Origin: Nephromyces sp. MM_2019
Taxonomy: Eukaryota; Apicomplexa; Aconoidasida; Nephromycida
DNA length: 64,000 nt
NCBI GenBank assembly: GCA_015657535.1
Contig: JADHZB010001399.1
Coordinates: forward strand, 1-64,000
Direction of reading: 5' to 3'
Numbering within the stretch: position 1 is the first letter of the stretch; every line of letters starts with the position of its first letter. Shown piece by piece: positions 1 through 13,146 of this stretch. The notes below the pieces were generated by a model. It made no database searches. It was not told where the DNA came from and saw nothing but the letters and a program-made list of their open reading frames with translations. The position numbers and the translations under genes were made by a program.

Positions 1-108
1 GTTAAAGCACTCACCAATACCTTGTGTGTTAAAGTACTCATCAATACCTTGTGTGTTAAAGTACTCATCAATACCTTGTGTGTTAAAGCACTCACTATTA
101 CCTTGCCT
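1..108. repeat. 27-bp tandem repeat, 4 copies
   Basis: Four head-to-tail copies of a 27-bp unit (starting GTTAAAG and ending CCTTGTGT) begin at 1, 28, 55 and 82. Copies 2 and 3 are identical. Copy 1 differs by C/T changes and copy 4 decays at its 3' end. The array touches the window edge, so it may be longer. The strand is T/G-rich like the introns elsewhere, so it may lie in an intron of the gene ending at 1934. Confidence 0.9.
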
Positions 109-769
109 CGTATTACTGTAATATCTTGTGTATTTCCAATGTGTGAATCTCCAACAAGAAACTTCTTCTTTAATAGATAGCATTCGTGATAGTTTTCAAG
201 TTTGAACTTCAAGGGTTTTGCTTTTATTTCATGCAGTCCAGCTTCTTTGCTGAATGTTTGCTGTGCTGCTTGTGTATTTCCAGAGTTGTTGTGTCTTCAA
301 CAGTTTGCATGCTTTTGTATGTTAATGATTATTCAAGTTGTTTTGTGTTAGTCATCCCTTACATATCCTGATTGCTAGCTATGATTTAGATGATATTATT
401 TATGAGTTTGCTGCTTTTGAAGTCCTTGCTTTTAGCGGGTACTGCATCGCGTTATTTTTCTTTTCAATATCCTTTCTCTTTTAGGGTCTGTGTTCGTGTA
501 TTAGGCAGGAGGTGCTTACTACTCTGTCAGCCTTGAAATTGCGTTTTTTGGTTGGAAATTGGTGTACTTATTTTTCTGTTTGTGTGTGTGTTTCATTGAG
601 TTTGACATTGTCAGCATCTATCCTTCACTTTATGTGCTTTCGTGTGTTTGAATTGACATATTTACTCTTTTTTTTTAGACGCATTTGTCTGCAAAGTGCG
701 TTTTGTCATGTTGAGATTCTTCTTTTTAATATATTATTATTGTATGCTAATCTATACATGGAGACATGT

Positions 770-849
770 TTGCCGTTGATAAAAACTGATGCGGATGTGT
801 TTTTAAGTGAGAAAATGATTTCTGCGGTTATCTCTGGGAATACAACGAA
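770..849 (+). CDS. Candidate internal exon of the left-edge gene
   Basis: An open stretch reading CLPLIKTDADVFLSEKM... follows an AG (GAG before ACATG) and ends before GTAATA. It is less T/G-biased than its surroundings, which are otherwise low-complexity and intron-like. Its phase link to the exon at 1518 was not established. It could be chance coding potential. Confidence 0.25.
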
Positions 850-1517
850 GTAATACTCTTGAAGACATAAAAATATATATCATATGAGAACGAAGGATGT
901 GACTCTAAGTTCAAGAATGAATTGCAAAATATTAAAGAAGAGATTCATCCTTGAAGAAGTGATGCTGATAAATCGGTAGAGCTCGTTTAATCTTCACTGC
1001 TGGGATTCGCTGTGTGTGTAATTGTGTGTTGCAACTACCTCTTTAAACGAGTTGTTTTTCAGATGTGTACAACTGTTTAGATGCTTTTAACGAGCGATAG
1101 CATCATGAAGAGGAGAAACTCTTTTCTGCCAGCACAGCGCATACTGAGTTATCGGCACTATTTTGATGAACTCTTCTTACGGGAGGAAAGATCATATTTC
1201 CTATCTTTTTGTTGAAAAATGGTAGATTTTTGAGATACAAAAGATTCGCTTTTGGAGTGATATGGTGTATGCCAATCAAGGCTAGCTCGGGCTCATTTTA
1301 AAGCACAATGTAAAGAAATTTATATCCAAAATTGATATACACTCAATCATTACCGTATGAGTATGCTTTTACCTATATGTGTTTATTTTGTTTTTGTGTT
1401 TTTTTGTGTTTCTTCCATCGCTAATTATTGTTTGTATCTGCGTGTGTGTGGAGCTCTTGTTGAATGTGTAAAGCAAGATTGGTAGAATCTAGTGTATTTG
1501 TGTGCATACCTCTATAG

Positions 1518-1934
1518 TGGCGCATTGAAACGCCGTAGCATTGGAAAGGATTTTCTGTGGTGGGGCTATAGCGTACGAAAAGCACCAGCTATATCAGGAC
1601 ATCTTCACCTCCTAGCTTCCTTTCAGCAAGCCGTGAGGCTGAATATGGTAAATTCCATTAAAAGAGGATGTACTTTGAGTTGAATGGAGTGTTTCTTCTC
1701 CCTCTTGTTCTGATTATTCTTTTTCCTCTTTTGATTGATTTGGTTATTTTTGTGCTTATTCTTTGTCTTCTTCACGCTCTCCTCCTCATTCTTCGCACTC
1801 CTTTCTCCCTGTTCTTCACGCTTTTTTTCTCCCTCTTCTCCCTCTTCTTCACACTCTCTTCCTTCTTCACGCCCTTCTTCTCCCAGAGACGAGTGCATGC
1901 GTGTTTGGTGATAATGTTCATTGACTATCTGTAG
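1518..1934 (+). CDS. 3' end of an unidentified gene, last two exons
   Basis: Exon 1518-1647 is bounded by TATAG and ATG|GTAAAT. It encodes a basic segment (GALKRRSIGKDFLWWGYSVR...QAVRLNM). It joins in phase 0 to a terminal exon at 1887-1934 (RRVHACLVIMFIDYL then TAG). The 239-bp intron between them is almost entirely pyrimidine on this strand and ends CTTCTCCCAG. I do not recognise the family. The 5' part lies upstream, probably beyond the window. Phase agreement and the strong acceptor support the model; the lack of a homolog keeps confidence moderate. Confidence 0.45.
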
Positions 1935-3144
1935 ACTTTTCATCGTCCAACTTTAGACACACCGCAGATTTTGGCGTATAGACTATCCATAGGAGCTACT
2001 TGCTGTCACTTGCATATCGATTTTGAGGCAGGAAGAGTTCAATGTTTGAAGGGAGTTGCAGCCGGAAAATTGTCCAAGTTGCGTAGTGGAGATTTATTAT
2101 ATATGCTTGGTATGCTAACAGCATGTACCCTTAGTTGAGCTGCAATATACCGGGAACATTGTTGAAGAATTTACAATAATATAGCAGCGCCATGTGTGCA
2201 AACGCTTAGTAGTTGTGGTATTTTATACTACTAGGGACCCTTCAAACTTTGTATTTATGTGTGATATATGATGGTAATTCTGATTCCTATCCTTGTATAA
2301 AAGTTCATGAGCATTTTTTGTATAGCTGAATTGTCTTTGGGGGTGCTCATGAGTTTCTTGTTGAATGAAACCATGGGGTTTACAAGCTATTATTCTTCAC
2401 CTTTTCATATTAAACTAAGCAAATATACGCCGTGTTGTATTTGATAATCCGAAAAAAGAGCACCCAGAACCATTCCCAAACCGAAGGGACAAGCGTGTAT
2501 TCGCATGTATGAACATAGAGAGAGGTGTATATATATTTTATTTATTGTATATGCTGGGTATATATACATATATATTTATGTACTCGCAGACATATAAATG
2601 TCAATGAGATAGATACCAAAAGGCAATACGTTGCACTGAGTCAAACTTTCTCCTTTTTATATTTGGAGATCGAAGTTATCAGATTTGTATGATTGTTAAT
2701 GGAACCGTGGGGCTGTAGATGCTACTAGCACTGCTTGCATGTGTGTGCTTTTGGAGCGAAAGTACCTTTTTGGAAGTGCCCAAGGGAATGCAGCCAGAAG
2801 TTGGCAGGCTCGTCGAGTTTATCACGGTGTTCCTTGTGTTTGTGCTGTCTCTGGGCGTGACTCTCTGATTAGAAACTGGTGCAGAGATCACGAAAGAGGC
2901 AGTGAATGATCTTCATCTAAAAACTTTAGAATAACAAGTTTGCAATTTTTGCTTCTTTTGTTGTGTGCATGCACGGGATTGGAGTTTGTGTGGGACTGAA
3001 GCGTTGCTGCGTTTGCGGATGTTTGGTGCTGATGTGCTGCTGGAGTTTCTTCAGAGCTGTGTTTGTGGGGGCTGGTGTGTTTGGGGGGGTTGGTGTGTTT
3101 TATCGCTGTTTCATTGCTGATATGTTTATGGAGGGGCTTTCCAG
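1935..3144. other. T/G-rich stretch, no supported gene
   Basis: AT-rich with short TATATA runs near 2530-2580. One 49-codon ORF (2719-2868, +) starts MLLALLACVCFW and ends in a hydrophobic stretch, like a tiny secreted or membrane peptide. T/G-rich DNA gives hydrophobic translations by chance, so I do not call it a gene. Confidence 0.4.
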
Positions 3145-3363
3145 GGATTTCCCCTGCAAATTGAGAAGCGCCAAGGAGCGGTACAAACATTACTATTACC
3201 ATTCCAGAGATTTGTAGTGAACTTGAGGCTCTTTTTTTGGGAGACGCGTCATTTCTACTTCCAGCTGTGCTTCAAAAGTAGTTTCGAAACGAGTCAACAT
3301 CCATGTTTTAACGGTTGTCCAGCAGCTTTGGCCTTGCTAAGAAGTTTGTGTATTTTGTGCTAA
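3145..3363 (+). CDS. Possible terminal exon, unknown protein
   Basis: After an acceptor-like GGGGCTTTCCAG, the frame beginning GFPLQIEKRQGAVQT stays open for 72 codons to TAA at 3361. It has a mixed composition unlike the T/G-rich flanks. No upstream exon was found and there is no recognisable domain. An overlapping frame (2963-3217) is also open, so this is only a candidate. Confidence 0.2.
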   Translation, partial: GFPLQIEKRQGAVQTLLLPFQRFVVNLRLFFWETRHFYFQLCFKSSFETSQHPCFNGCPAALALLRSLCILC

Positions 3364-3906
3364 TCTAGTTCATACACCAAATGGGGATAAAGACTGACTA
3401 GATTGCCATTCTGCGGGTATTTCTGCAAAGTATAATTTTTGGGAGCTTCATAAAACTTAAGGATGGAGCTCATGTTATTGTTCCCTGTACCACTAAATGA
3501 GGGAAACGGAACTATGTAATGTTGCGAAGAGGCCATTAGGAGGACTTGAGGACACTTAAGGCATATTTCAAGTCTTTAAGCTTTCAACGCTTTTTCTTCA
3601 TTGCAGCATAAAGTTATTCAGTTGCTGGAAAAATCGGGTGGGTAACCAGGGGAAGTCGTAATTTTTGAAAGGCGTACGTCCTGGTCACAATCAAACGCGA
3701 GAGTAGCCATTTGGGCTGCATGCATTGCTTCGCCTCGCATTACTTTCGTAGGTTTGCCGGTCGGATGCATTTTTGGATAGTTTTCGAATGTAGGGTAGGA
3801 AAACGTGTAGGGAGTTTGTGGAAGAAGTTTTGGAGGAATAATGAGGGAAGTCTCATCTACATTGCCTCAAAGAGAGACTTATAGGGAAAAAAAATTTTGA
3901 TTAGAC

Positions 3907-4703
3907 ATGTGTACTACCTTCCTGTGGGAGAATAGACGCCGAAGCGAAGCGACAGGCGTGGCGGGTCTCAGGTTAGATCGTACCAGCGTGTTATCTTGTG
4001 AAAACATAAAGGGTGTAGAAGGCGCTTTTATCCTGCAGTCAAAACACCATGTCACGCAGCTGTTTGTGCAGAGTAGGGAATAAAATGTGTTTTTCATTGC
4101 ATTATGCATGGAAGTTTTTGTATCCGCCCTAGAGGAAGAGGGGCGCTTTAGCGGCAATTTGGATCGATTTCTTTCATGAGTTTTCCGGCATAACCATTAC
4201 ATTAGTACAAAGAGCCACATCTGCATATAGCTAAGTCACATAGAACTTTTAATATAGTACTTGATGGTGGTCCAGACATCGCAATATTCAGGGGCAGGGT
4301 GGTTGTACCTGCAGGTTTTTTTCTTTTGTCGTTCAACAGTGAAAAATTGAGCAACGCGATTACTACCTGCCTTTCTCAAAGACTGAAAAAGCAAATCTTC
4401 CACAGAGTGGGCGTAGAACAAGATATTCAAGTAGCGACGCCGTTGCACAAAGCGCGGCTGTTGCGAGTCCCGCATAATTTTCCAGAGCAACACATAGATT
4501 CTCGCGCACATATTCATTGGCGTGTGAATACTTTATTTTTAGATGGAAAATCAGTAGTAAAAAAAATAAACCAAAAGAACAGCACTTCAACTGAGGCTGA
4601 TGACGTTGCTCTCGTTGCTGAGAAATTGCTTCAGCCTCCAACTACTGGAAAACCCTCCGCAGAGGAACCTTCGTGCCTCGATTTCATTTCTAAGGATGAT
4701 TAG
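3907..4703 (+). CDS. Tentative small three-exon gene, unknown function
   Basis: An ATG at about 3907 opens MCTTFLWENRRRSEATG, with a GTTAGA donor near 3972. A second short exon follows TTTATCCTGCAG near 4038. The best-supported piece is the last exon, about 4381-4703. It is hydrophilic and mixed in composition (LKKQIFHRVGVEQDIQ..., ending CLDFISKDD) and stops at TAG. The phases can be made consistent, but the second donor is weak. Minus-strand frames over 4236-4641 are also open, so the strand is not certain. No family recognised. Confidence 0.3.
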
Positions 4704-5348
4704 CGCTTCGCCCGACGGATTGCTGCCAGCGCGGCAAGCCCCCCATGGATGGTGTAAAAGGGCAAACATTGGTTTACTCAATGAAGATCCTCCTGCGCTT
4801 TCTATCGAAGCTTCATTATGTGCGCTCTCCCTGCTCTGACTAAAGATAATGCCTTGGAAACTTTTTTCTGCGGGCTAGCTCAGATTGTACTTGGATAGTT
4901 CTAGCTAACTACGTCTACCCGTAAATCTTACAGCTTCTCTAAAAAGCTTTTTGCTAAGCTATTTTCCAGTTCCTTGTGCAGTACCCATTATATTCTTCAA
5001 TGTGTTTTATCAAGTCTTTCGCCTTTTCCAGGCTCGAGCGGATCAATGAATAGGCACTCAAGATGAGTTTCAACGGTTTTCTGTTCTGCGATATGTTATA
5101 TGCGCATTATGCATCTCATTCTAGCAAGTCAAAACATATATCTGGACTCGCAATCACATACTATTTCCTAGCCAACATGAATGAAACATCGTCTAACGCA
5201 TTTTTGCACGCCAAACTTTTATAAATAAGTAGATAAAAAGAATGTATCATGGCAAGAGTTAGAGGATGTCGTTTGTCAAAATAAGCAAATATATTTGAAC
5301 TAGTTGCTGTTGCCCCACCACAACGTGGCAGGATTCATTTGCTTAATC
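4704..5348. other. Intergenic stretch
   Basis: No exon that I can support. It separates the tentative plus-strand gene from the 3' end of the minus-strand uL13 gene and probably contains the uL13 3' UTR. Confidence 0.4.
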
Positions 5349-8300
5349 CTATATTTGGACCGTATGTGAAGCAGGTGTCACCGTGAAAGGCGACAATAAG
5401 GAGGTCATTTGAGTAGTACCGGTTTGCTTAGGCACAACAACCTGGGGAATTCCCCAATGAGGATGTAGGGCTCCGGGGTATACATAGAGCTTTCTGAAGA
5501 AAACGAATCGCCATGGCAATAAGAAGAGAAATAAATCCTCAGCATGTCGACGTATTGAACGCACTTAATCTATAGCGTTGTGTGTAGGCAAAATTAGTCT
5601 AGCACATTGTAATACGCATGGAAATAGTGATGATGCGAGCTTGTGGAAGCCCCTACATCTTGTCAAAACTGGAAAAAAAGGGTTAAAACTCACAAATTAA
5701 CGCTCAGGTCTGTCCTGACATTAGTGAAAGAGCGAAGAAGTGAGGCTTTCACACTGATGCAATCATGAGTTTTCACTGCCGGCGAAGGATACCAAATTTT
5801 GTTACATGGCGTCATGTTGTCTATATTGCAGCATCTCATGCGATACAAAATTGATAATTACGGGTTAGCCTCTATATATAGGCTTATATAAGTCAGCAAC
5901 CTGCAGGGTATGTGGTACGAAAAAATTGAAGCGAAGTCCAAAAGCTACACAGTAAATCGATAAAATCAAGGTGGATCTAAGCAAGACTGGAGTACCACAG
6001 TGGTGCTGAAGATTGCGAAGAAACTCACCGGTACATAATCTGTCTCAGATGGTTATTCGGGAGCATTCGCTTGACTGCCATGTTGAGCTAACAAAGAAAA
6101 AAGCAATGCTTAGAAGGTGAAATAACAGAATTTCAGTCTAAATTACGATGTCTCTGGGAAATTAAAAAAAAAGGTGATTTCCATAAAATAATGCAGAGAA
6201 ACAGCACAAAACGACGTCTAATGGGCAGTGAAAAAGCAAAATCACTTCTTGAATAGGCAAAAATTCCGGAATCAATAGTAGCACTGACATCAAGTTACGA
6301 AAATAACATGCCAAAACATCAATGGGCAGATGCTAGCAAAAACAAAGGTAAAAATCTTCATAAAGTTTGCACTTTTTCCCCCTTGTGTGTGTGTGTAGGA
6401 CAATACCACCAATGCATAAAATCAAATATAATCATAAATAAACCAAAAAAAAGGGTTTAGCACTTCAGTTGAAGAATGCATAGAAAAAGTATGAAAACAC
6501 ACAATGATATGACGAGGTTTCAAGAGTAATAGCATCGTTATATATATGGAGGGAATGGTCTCAGAGACGGTTAACTAGGCTTAAAATCATACATTATACA
6601 TGTAGATTTAATGATTTTTTTCTATTTTCAGCAGATTCGTTGAAAACACACTAAAAACACACAAAAAAACCCCTTCAGAATGCAATGAGATGCAACATCA
6701 TAAAATGCAAAAAAAGAACCAATTGCAAACTGACGATCATTGAAGGATTCAGAGCCATCATGGTCTTTGCAGTAATAACCTTTGGACCCTTTGGGTGAGC
6801 TGAGAATACAAGTAGAGGCTGGAGGGATATATTACGGGAAATTTACCAGAACAAAAAGCATCAAAAATGCAAATCCCATTTTTACAACTTAGGAGGAGAC
6901 AATCACATCAACTAAAAAGCTGCTGAAGAGATGGAGCAGTAAAAGAAAATAAACCGGCAGTAATATACCTACAAGACAGAAGCAGCTCAAATTAAGAATA
7001 ATTTTAAATACAAGAAAACGTAATAAAAAAACGATTCAAAAGATGTTTTTTTAAAGGCGAAAATCGCAAAAAAGAGTCAAGCTCAAACTATTAAAAAAGC
7101 CAGAAAAAAGCAGCTTTCATTCTGGTCTTCTAATGAAATCCTGCAACCCTTTGTGATGGAATATTCACTAAGAAGGCTTACATGATGAGAGTAACCATCC
7201 TCATATCAACCAGCAAAGTCATGTAACTTCAACCAAAGCGTTGACATACACACTCTACCCCCAAGTCTTGAGATAAAAACTGCTTCCCAACTTTTTTAAA
7301 ACCTCTATGATTTCTTCCACCTATACATATTACAAATTCTCAGGCCTAGAGCGTGATATATATAAGCACTTTTTCTCTTTTAAAAAGCAGCAAAAAGCAC
7401 CAGGATGGTTGTATTACGTATACATAACAATTTCTGAATTGCTTTTTTCCGCTATTCAACTTTCCTTAAAGTAAACAAGCGTTCGCTAATTATTAAAAGG
7501 CAAAAAAGCTCAAAAAAGTTGAATAAATCTAGCCAATCTTACGTTAAAGCCACAGCAAGCTATAGGATGAAGTTAAAATAGTAGCCACAACGTAGTGCTC
7601 AGCAAGAAATTCTACTCAAAAATTTCCTCTGCAGATAATACATTAAAGTATGGAATAGTCACTGAATATCAACCTCGTTTTTTGTGTATCAAAGAAGCAT
7701 CGAAGTTAATTTTTATTACGAAACAAGGCATAAAGCTGTTCAGTTACCTCTGTATTCTCATAGTAATTACTCAATTGATTTGGTTTTCAAAGAAAGATAA
7801 AAACACACAGGTTAGCAGCAGATAAACACACATGCAAGAAAACAACTAGCCTGAATCCTAAGCTAAAATTTCCAAACCTTTTCTAGGAAACTTATAAACT
7901 TTCGTATCCCAAGTGTGGCCGGAAAATAGCACATGGATGGCATTAACGATTATCACAGAATCGCCACACGCACGTGATGGATCAAAGTCAACCCTGTGCT
8001 TCCCTCTTAAAAGTCTCACTATCTGACATGCAACAGCTCCAACGCTCTGAAAGATAATACAGAGAAATGCAGTAGAAGCCAGGTTTTATCCGATTCTACT
8101 GATTAGAAAATTTTAGCTGCTTCTAGCATGAAAAAGCACGCTTATCTTGGATTTTTCCAAGACCTTTCTTGTATGAATTTACAGACGGTTCTTCGTGCCT
8201 TTTATAAAGACCCTAGCAATGTTCCGTGGAAGCTGCAGCGAAACTTTCCATTGTGAAAATAATTTTTTCAGAGGTACGCTTAATCACCTACTTTTTCAGC

Positions 8301-10372
8301 ATAATATTTCTGATGATGAAAATATCATAAATTCCCTGTCTAATTGAATCTTTGGAATGGTGTTTTGTAACCAAGTGGATTCGAAGTAACACTACATTTG
8401 AAGATGGAAGTTTATAAGGAAAAGTATCCCCCCAGCAGAAATCTACCAGTAGTAGCTGCATTTAAGAATACAACAGGAGGAAATTTTGATCATTTTACCG
8501 AATGTAGCTTTGGTCTTAAGCTAGATGCTGAAAAAATGATGAAGCACTTCTTAACGAATATCAATTGAGTCAAGGTATTGGTTAAAATTGGGAATTTCAA
8601 CGCAGAATATATATATCCCAATTTTTAAGGTTTACACACTAGTGAAAATTATTTTTATCATATTTACTATATCCCTCCACACACTTTTTTATTTCCCCAG
8701 TATAATCAACCTTTTCGTAAAAGATAAGAAGGAAGAAACATCAAAATAGTAAGCGTAGAAACAATGAATTATTCTAAAGTTGATACAAACAATGTAGCTC
8801 ATGACATATACAAAGAAACCGAAAGAGACAATCTGATCTGAATAAGGGTATTACTAACTATTACGAATAGTAAAAGGTTGAGAGAATCACTGGTGGGAAT
8901 CGGAGTGTAGAAAAAAGGTTCTTCGCTTGCAAGAATCAAAGGTTGACAACATCCATTCCAATCTATTTTGAATAAAATTATTCAGTATGCAAATTTATTG
9001 GAATCAAAAAGAGGGTGTTGTTAAAAATTTTTATATTTCATATTCTTTACATCATGAAGTGAGCAACAAGAAGAAGAAGAAGCAGAATAAATAGGAGGAG
9101 AACAAGAAGAAAAGAGAGAACAACATGAAGATAAAAAAGAAGAAGATCAACAAGAAAAATAACACAAACACGAAAAAGTTTATTCAATAAAAAATATCTT
9201 TTCTGCTTAAAAACATCTTTTCAGCAGCAACAATTAAAGTGAAATGCACAGAATCTAGACCAACTTACTCTATTTTTCGCGTCGATAACATGGAAATTTC
9301 CATCTGTATGGCCTACTGCTGTTATGGCTCCTTTCGACACATGGGGCACGGAGTCAATATGATCAGTTGGCATATTCTTTCTTAAATATGGCCGGGAAAC
9401 CCTTCAAAGGAAGATGTGGAGAGATGGAAGAATTATCTATTAATCTACTGAATTCTTCCAGTCTTGCAGTGTTTAAAATTCAAGTAACATACAATCTCAT
9501 AGGCCTACACAAACCTGTGCCGTTGCAGATACAATGGTATAGAGGGGTGCATCAAATAACACACTGGTTGTAGAGCCGTAGGTTCGGCTCAACTGTGACA
9601 TATGAAATCGATGAACTCTATGATTAGTTATATAGAAATAATTGTCAAGCCTTTATTTTCAGCCTTGGATAGGTGCTAGCAAAAATTTCTTCTTTGAAAT
9701 TACTCCTTATCTTTTTTTTTCTCCAGGAAAATAAATATAAGTAATATTGAAAAATCCATTTAATTTTCATCTAAAACATCAGAAATCAATAACATTGATA
9801 AAAAAGCTTCAGCAGCAGGAAACATTGAGCCGCTTCTCTATACCCTTTGTCCCGTGTCATGTACTATAGAGCCGACAGCATCATACAAACGCCTTTAAAG
9901 CAAAGAATTTCTGCTATACATGATATTAATCGATATCACAATAAGGCAGATTAAAAAATAATAAAAACAGCACACAACGATGGCGATGAAGCCTCAGGAA
10001 ATCCAATTGATATTATGCGAAAACGCCTGATTAGATGAAAAACTGCCACAACACGCTAAAAAGGCATATTCGGGGTGCAGCAGCAGCCTATGCAACACCG
10101 AATTTCCCACTTTACCAGAAAAATCGAAAAAATTACGTTATTTCATACAAAAAAAATACTAGTATCTTTAAGCTTGTAACGTATGCAATAGTGTTTTTTA
10201 CCTAATTGCTAACCGGCATGCCGCAAATTACTTTCATCCATACCAAGATTAGCAAATCTCACATCAAATCTTACCATTGGCGAGCTCGGTAATTAAGAGG
10301 GTCAACCTTTTCTTCATGAAAGGAAGCCCGCTGATAGCCAGCCCTGAGAAATGATCTCCATCGAAAAGCCAT
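5349..10372 (-). CDS. Mitochondrial large-subunit ribosomal protein uL13 (L13), six exons
   Basis: Binds 23S-like rRNA in the large mitoribosomal subunit. Exons, 5' to 3' on the minus strand: 10372-10275, 9401-9269, 8046-7878, 6799-6735, 6087-6029, 5493-5349. All five junctions keep phase and the CDS is 669 nt (222 aa). The N-terminus ([14 protein letters not shown], rich in Arg and hydroxylated residues, no acidic residue) looks like a mitochondrial presequence. L13 landmarks follow in order: FHVIDAKNR (about 68-77), [13 protein letters not shown] and GDSVIIVNA (about 88-115), [38 protein letters not shown] and [18 protein letters not shown]. The KGPK...AVKRMLPNN form replaces the bacterial YPGGL region, as I recall for apicomplexan mitochondrial L13. 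A roughly 30-residue Thr/Ser-rich C-terminal tail is extra. Introns make up about 87% of the gene and are A-rich on the plus strand. An alternative start at 9373 would remove the presequence. Confidence 0.9.
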
Positions 10373-11616
10373 CTTAGAGCACCGTCCTTATCTGCCTATC
10401 CTGAAGACTCGTATATATTCTATCTCGAAGGCTAAAACACCTACTGAAAGCCGTCGCAAATTCGCTAGTTTTCTTGTAGATCGGCGCGTGTACTTGAGGT
10501 CTTCGAAAAGCAGAAAGATTTGCAAGAACGATAACTACACTTAAGAGACAAGAATTCAGAAATGCATAAAATCTGTATGCTCTTCGTCCAAGACACTTGT
10601 GGAGAATCGCTTCTCTATAGATGAGAGCATTCAGGGTGTTTATTCACACTTCAGTGGCAACTTGAAGCGAAAATATTATACTTTTGGGCCCTTGACACAC
10701 AACCGGCTGTGCAGGCGCTTCACTACATGTTCGTTGTCGGTTATGTAGAAACTTCAATTTGAAAACAGTGCTTATAGCACCTCGATTTTTGGAAATTTGG
10801 TAACCTTTGCCAAAAAAGTTAAACCACACCCTTAGTCTATATTCTGCTTCACTTTAGAGATCTCTGGTTATGATAGCGACTTACTGCAAGAAGTTCCAAA
10901 ACTGTGTAAGTCATACTGTTGTGCTATCTGGATGATACGTTTTGACGCCTACCTTCCAAAAGCAATTGTCACCTAATTCATCATTGCAGTTTCCCTATAT
11001 ATACAAGTCGCTCGTGCCCTTTTATCTTTGAAACCTTATCTTATTCCGGCTGCCGTTACCTTATCATTCAGCAGCAGATACACTAAGGTTCCGCTGGTTT
11101 GCAAATTTGAGACTGCTCAAACGAAGTAAAGTACACGCTTCTTCATGATATAATAATGTTATACGCTTTGAGATATGCAGGATTTTATCCATCTTCATCG
11201 CCAAGAGGTAAGATGATTTTTTTCCTGGATGAACACAATCATATTTTCTGCACGAAATCATGCAGTAGGCGGTTTTGTGCGTGACAAACATTCAAGTGGT
11301 GAAACTCCCATAAGGACCTTAAACTTGTGTGATTGCTTATTAAGAAAGAATACCAGCTTAAAGGTAGCCATTCATTGTACTGGTAGAAGCAATCAGATAT
11401 GGAGTTCATAAGTATTCAACCTTCTCGTACGCTCAGATGGATGCTACGGAAAAGGTGTAGTACCAGTTAGCGAACTGAATTTTTTCAGTGTCCATACATA
11501 TGAAACATCGAGTGGTTGGGGAGCGTGAAGATAAATAGCCGCACAGCGATTGATGCAGCATCTCTACAGTAGTAGCCATTAGGTTGGAGATCTTTTGTAC
11601 CTACTAGAAGCAGCAT

Positions 11617-11740
11617 CTCCTCCTTTCTAGCAAATTAGCATAGTTGACATGCTTACGTGTTTTTAATCTGGTAATATTTTTCCTCCTTGCTAGCCAACTG
11701 ACAGAGCTGCTATGCTTACGTGCTTTTAGGCTAATTAATT
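11617..11740. repeat. Imperfect direct duplication, about 62 bp
   Basis: Two diverged copies, each containing TCCTCCTT, CTAGC, then ATGCTTACGTG and CTTTTA or TTTTTA, spaced about 62 bp apart. No gene is recognised here. Confidence 0.7.
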
Positions 11741-13146
11741 TTGCGTGGCATGAAGTACATGAACACCAGGTAGAAAACAACTGGAATCTCACATTAGCAA
11801 GATTAGCGAGGGCTGTCATTAAACCTTTGAATTATCATAACATAAAAAAATCATGGAAACTTGTTGGTAACCTACCTTGCATTTACGAGTGTATTCGTGC
11901 TGAATGACTCTAACTTGACACTCTGCAAGATGATACTGCAAGTTGGAATTGAGATAGTGGATAAACATTTTTAAATTCTAGCACAGATGAGATACCTAAT
12001 TTTTTCTAAATTTCTCAATTACAAGTATCGTAATAATTAAAATCCGAAAGGGGATCTAAAAGCATAAGCAAGCAATTTACAAAACAGTTGAAAACCGCTT
12101 TGCATTCAACTTCATATTGAAGCACTTGAAAGGTTTTGCCTGCCAATGCATTGAATATTATCGAATTTTGAAAAGACTACCTCAAAAAATATTAATTTTA
12201 TATGCAAGCGTTCATAATAGCGCAAACAACGTTTGCTATATATACATTCAAAAGCGATAATTTAACAATTAATCCAGATGTGAGTCTTTGTTATTTTAGC
12301 CTTTATGTTTTTAGCTGCAATTAAACTAATAAAATCAGTGATGTAATCTGTGACTTTTTTTACAATGCTAGGAATGAAAATTATGGCACTAACTTTTTAT
12401 TTTTTTATGGAATTTTTCGTGCGTTTTCAAGATTAACCTTTGTAAGCATCTCCTTTTTTACAGAAGTTTACCACCCGCCTTGCTTTAGCAAAAACTTTAA
12501 GTCTTTTAGAGCAGTTATGCTCTTCCTGATATCAGGACCAAATTTCAAATTCAAGAATTTCACTAGTAAATGATACAATGAAGCTTACACACCTACTACT
12601 CCTATCCATTAAAGCAGGAAAGAAAGTACAGTTAACTTATGGCCGAAAAGAAATATCACACACTTCTAATCTCCTAATTAAAGCTCTCACGAAGAAATGG
12701 CTCTACATGCACCTTAGACCTGATTCTGATGTAAGAGCTATAAATTCATCCGCGACGAAAAATACTAACTGCATGTGTACTGCATAGAGAGAATTGAGTC
12801 ACGCCTGCCAAGCCGAGCGTTCTGTGTGTACATAGGAAGGAAGCTGTAGATATCACACATAACAATGCCTTGTTTTTCACTCAGCGTAATAACGAAGTAA
12901 AAAGAGGCGAATTCGAAAGTTGTAAGTAAGTAGTGCGAAGATACTGAAGAAGAACGCTTGTATTTTTACAGGAATAGCATCTGACTATATGAGTGCTCGC
13001 AAAATAGGGGAATTAAACTTAATGTGTGCAGTACTCATTCTCCAAGCTATATATATGCTAATCCTGGGGAAGCTTTGAAACTTGCGAAATAATGGATTTA
13101 GCCTATCCAAACCCTAAAAATGCTCCTCTAAAGCCTGCGAACACCG

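Noticed and set aside
1623..1943. Glu/Lys-rich ORF on the minus strand
   Set aside because: It is the antisense of an intronic polypyrimidine tract; the charged repeats are an artefact of CT-rich DNA.
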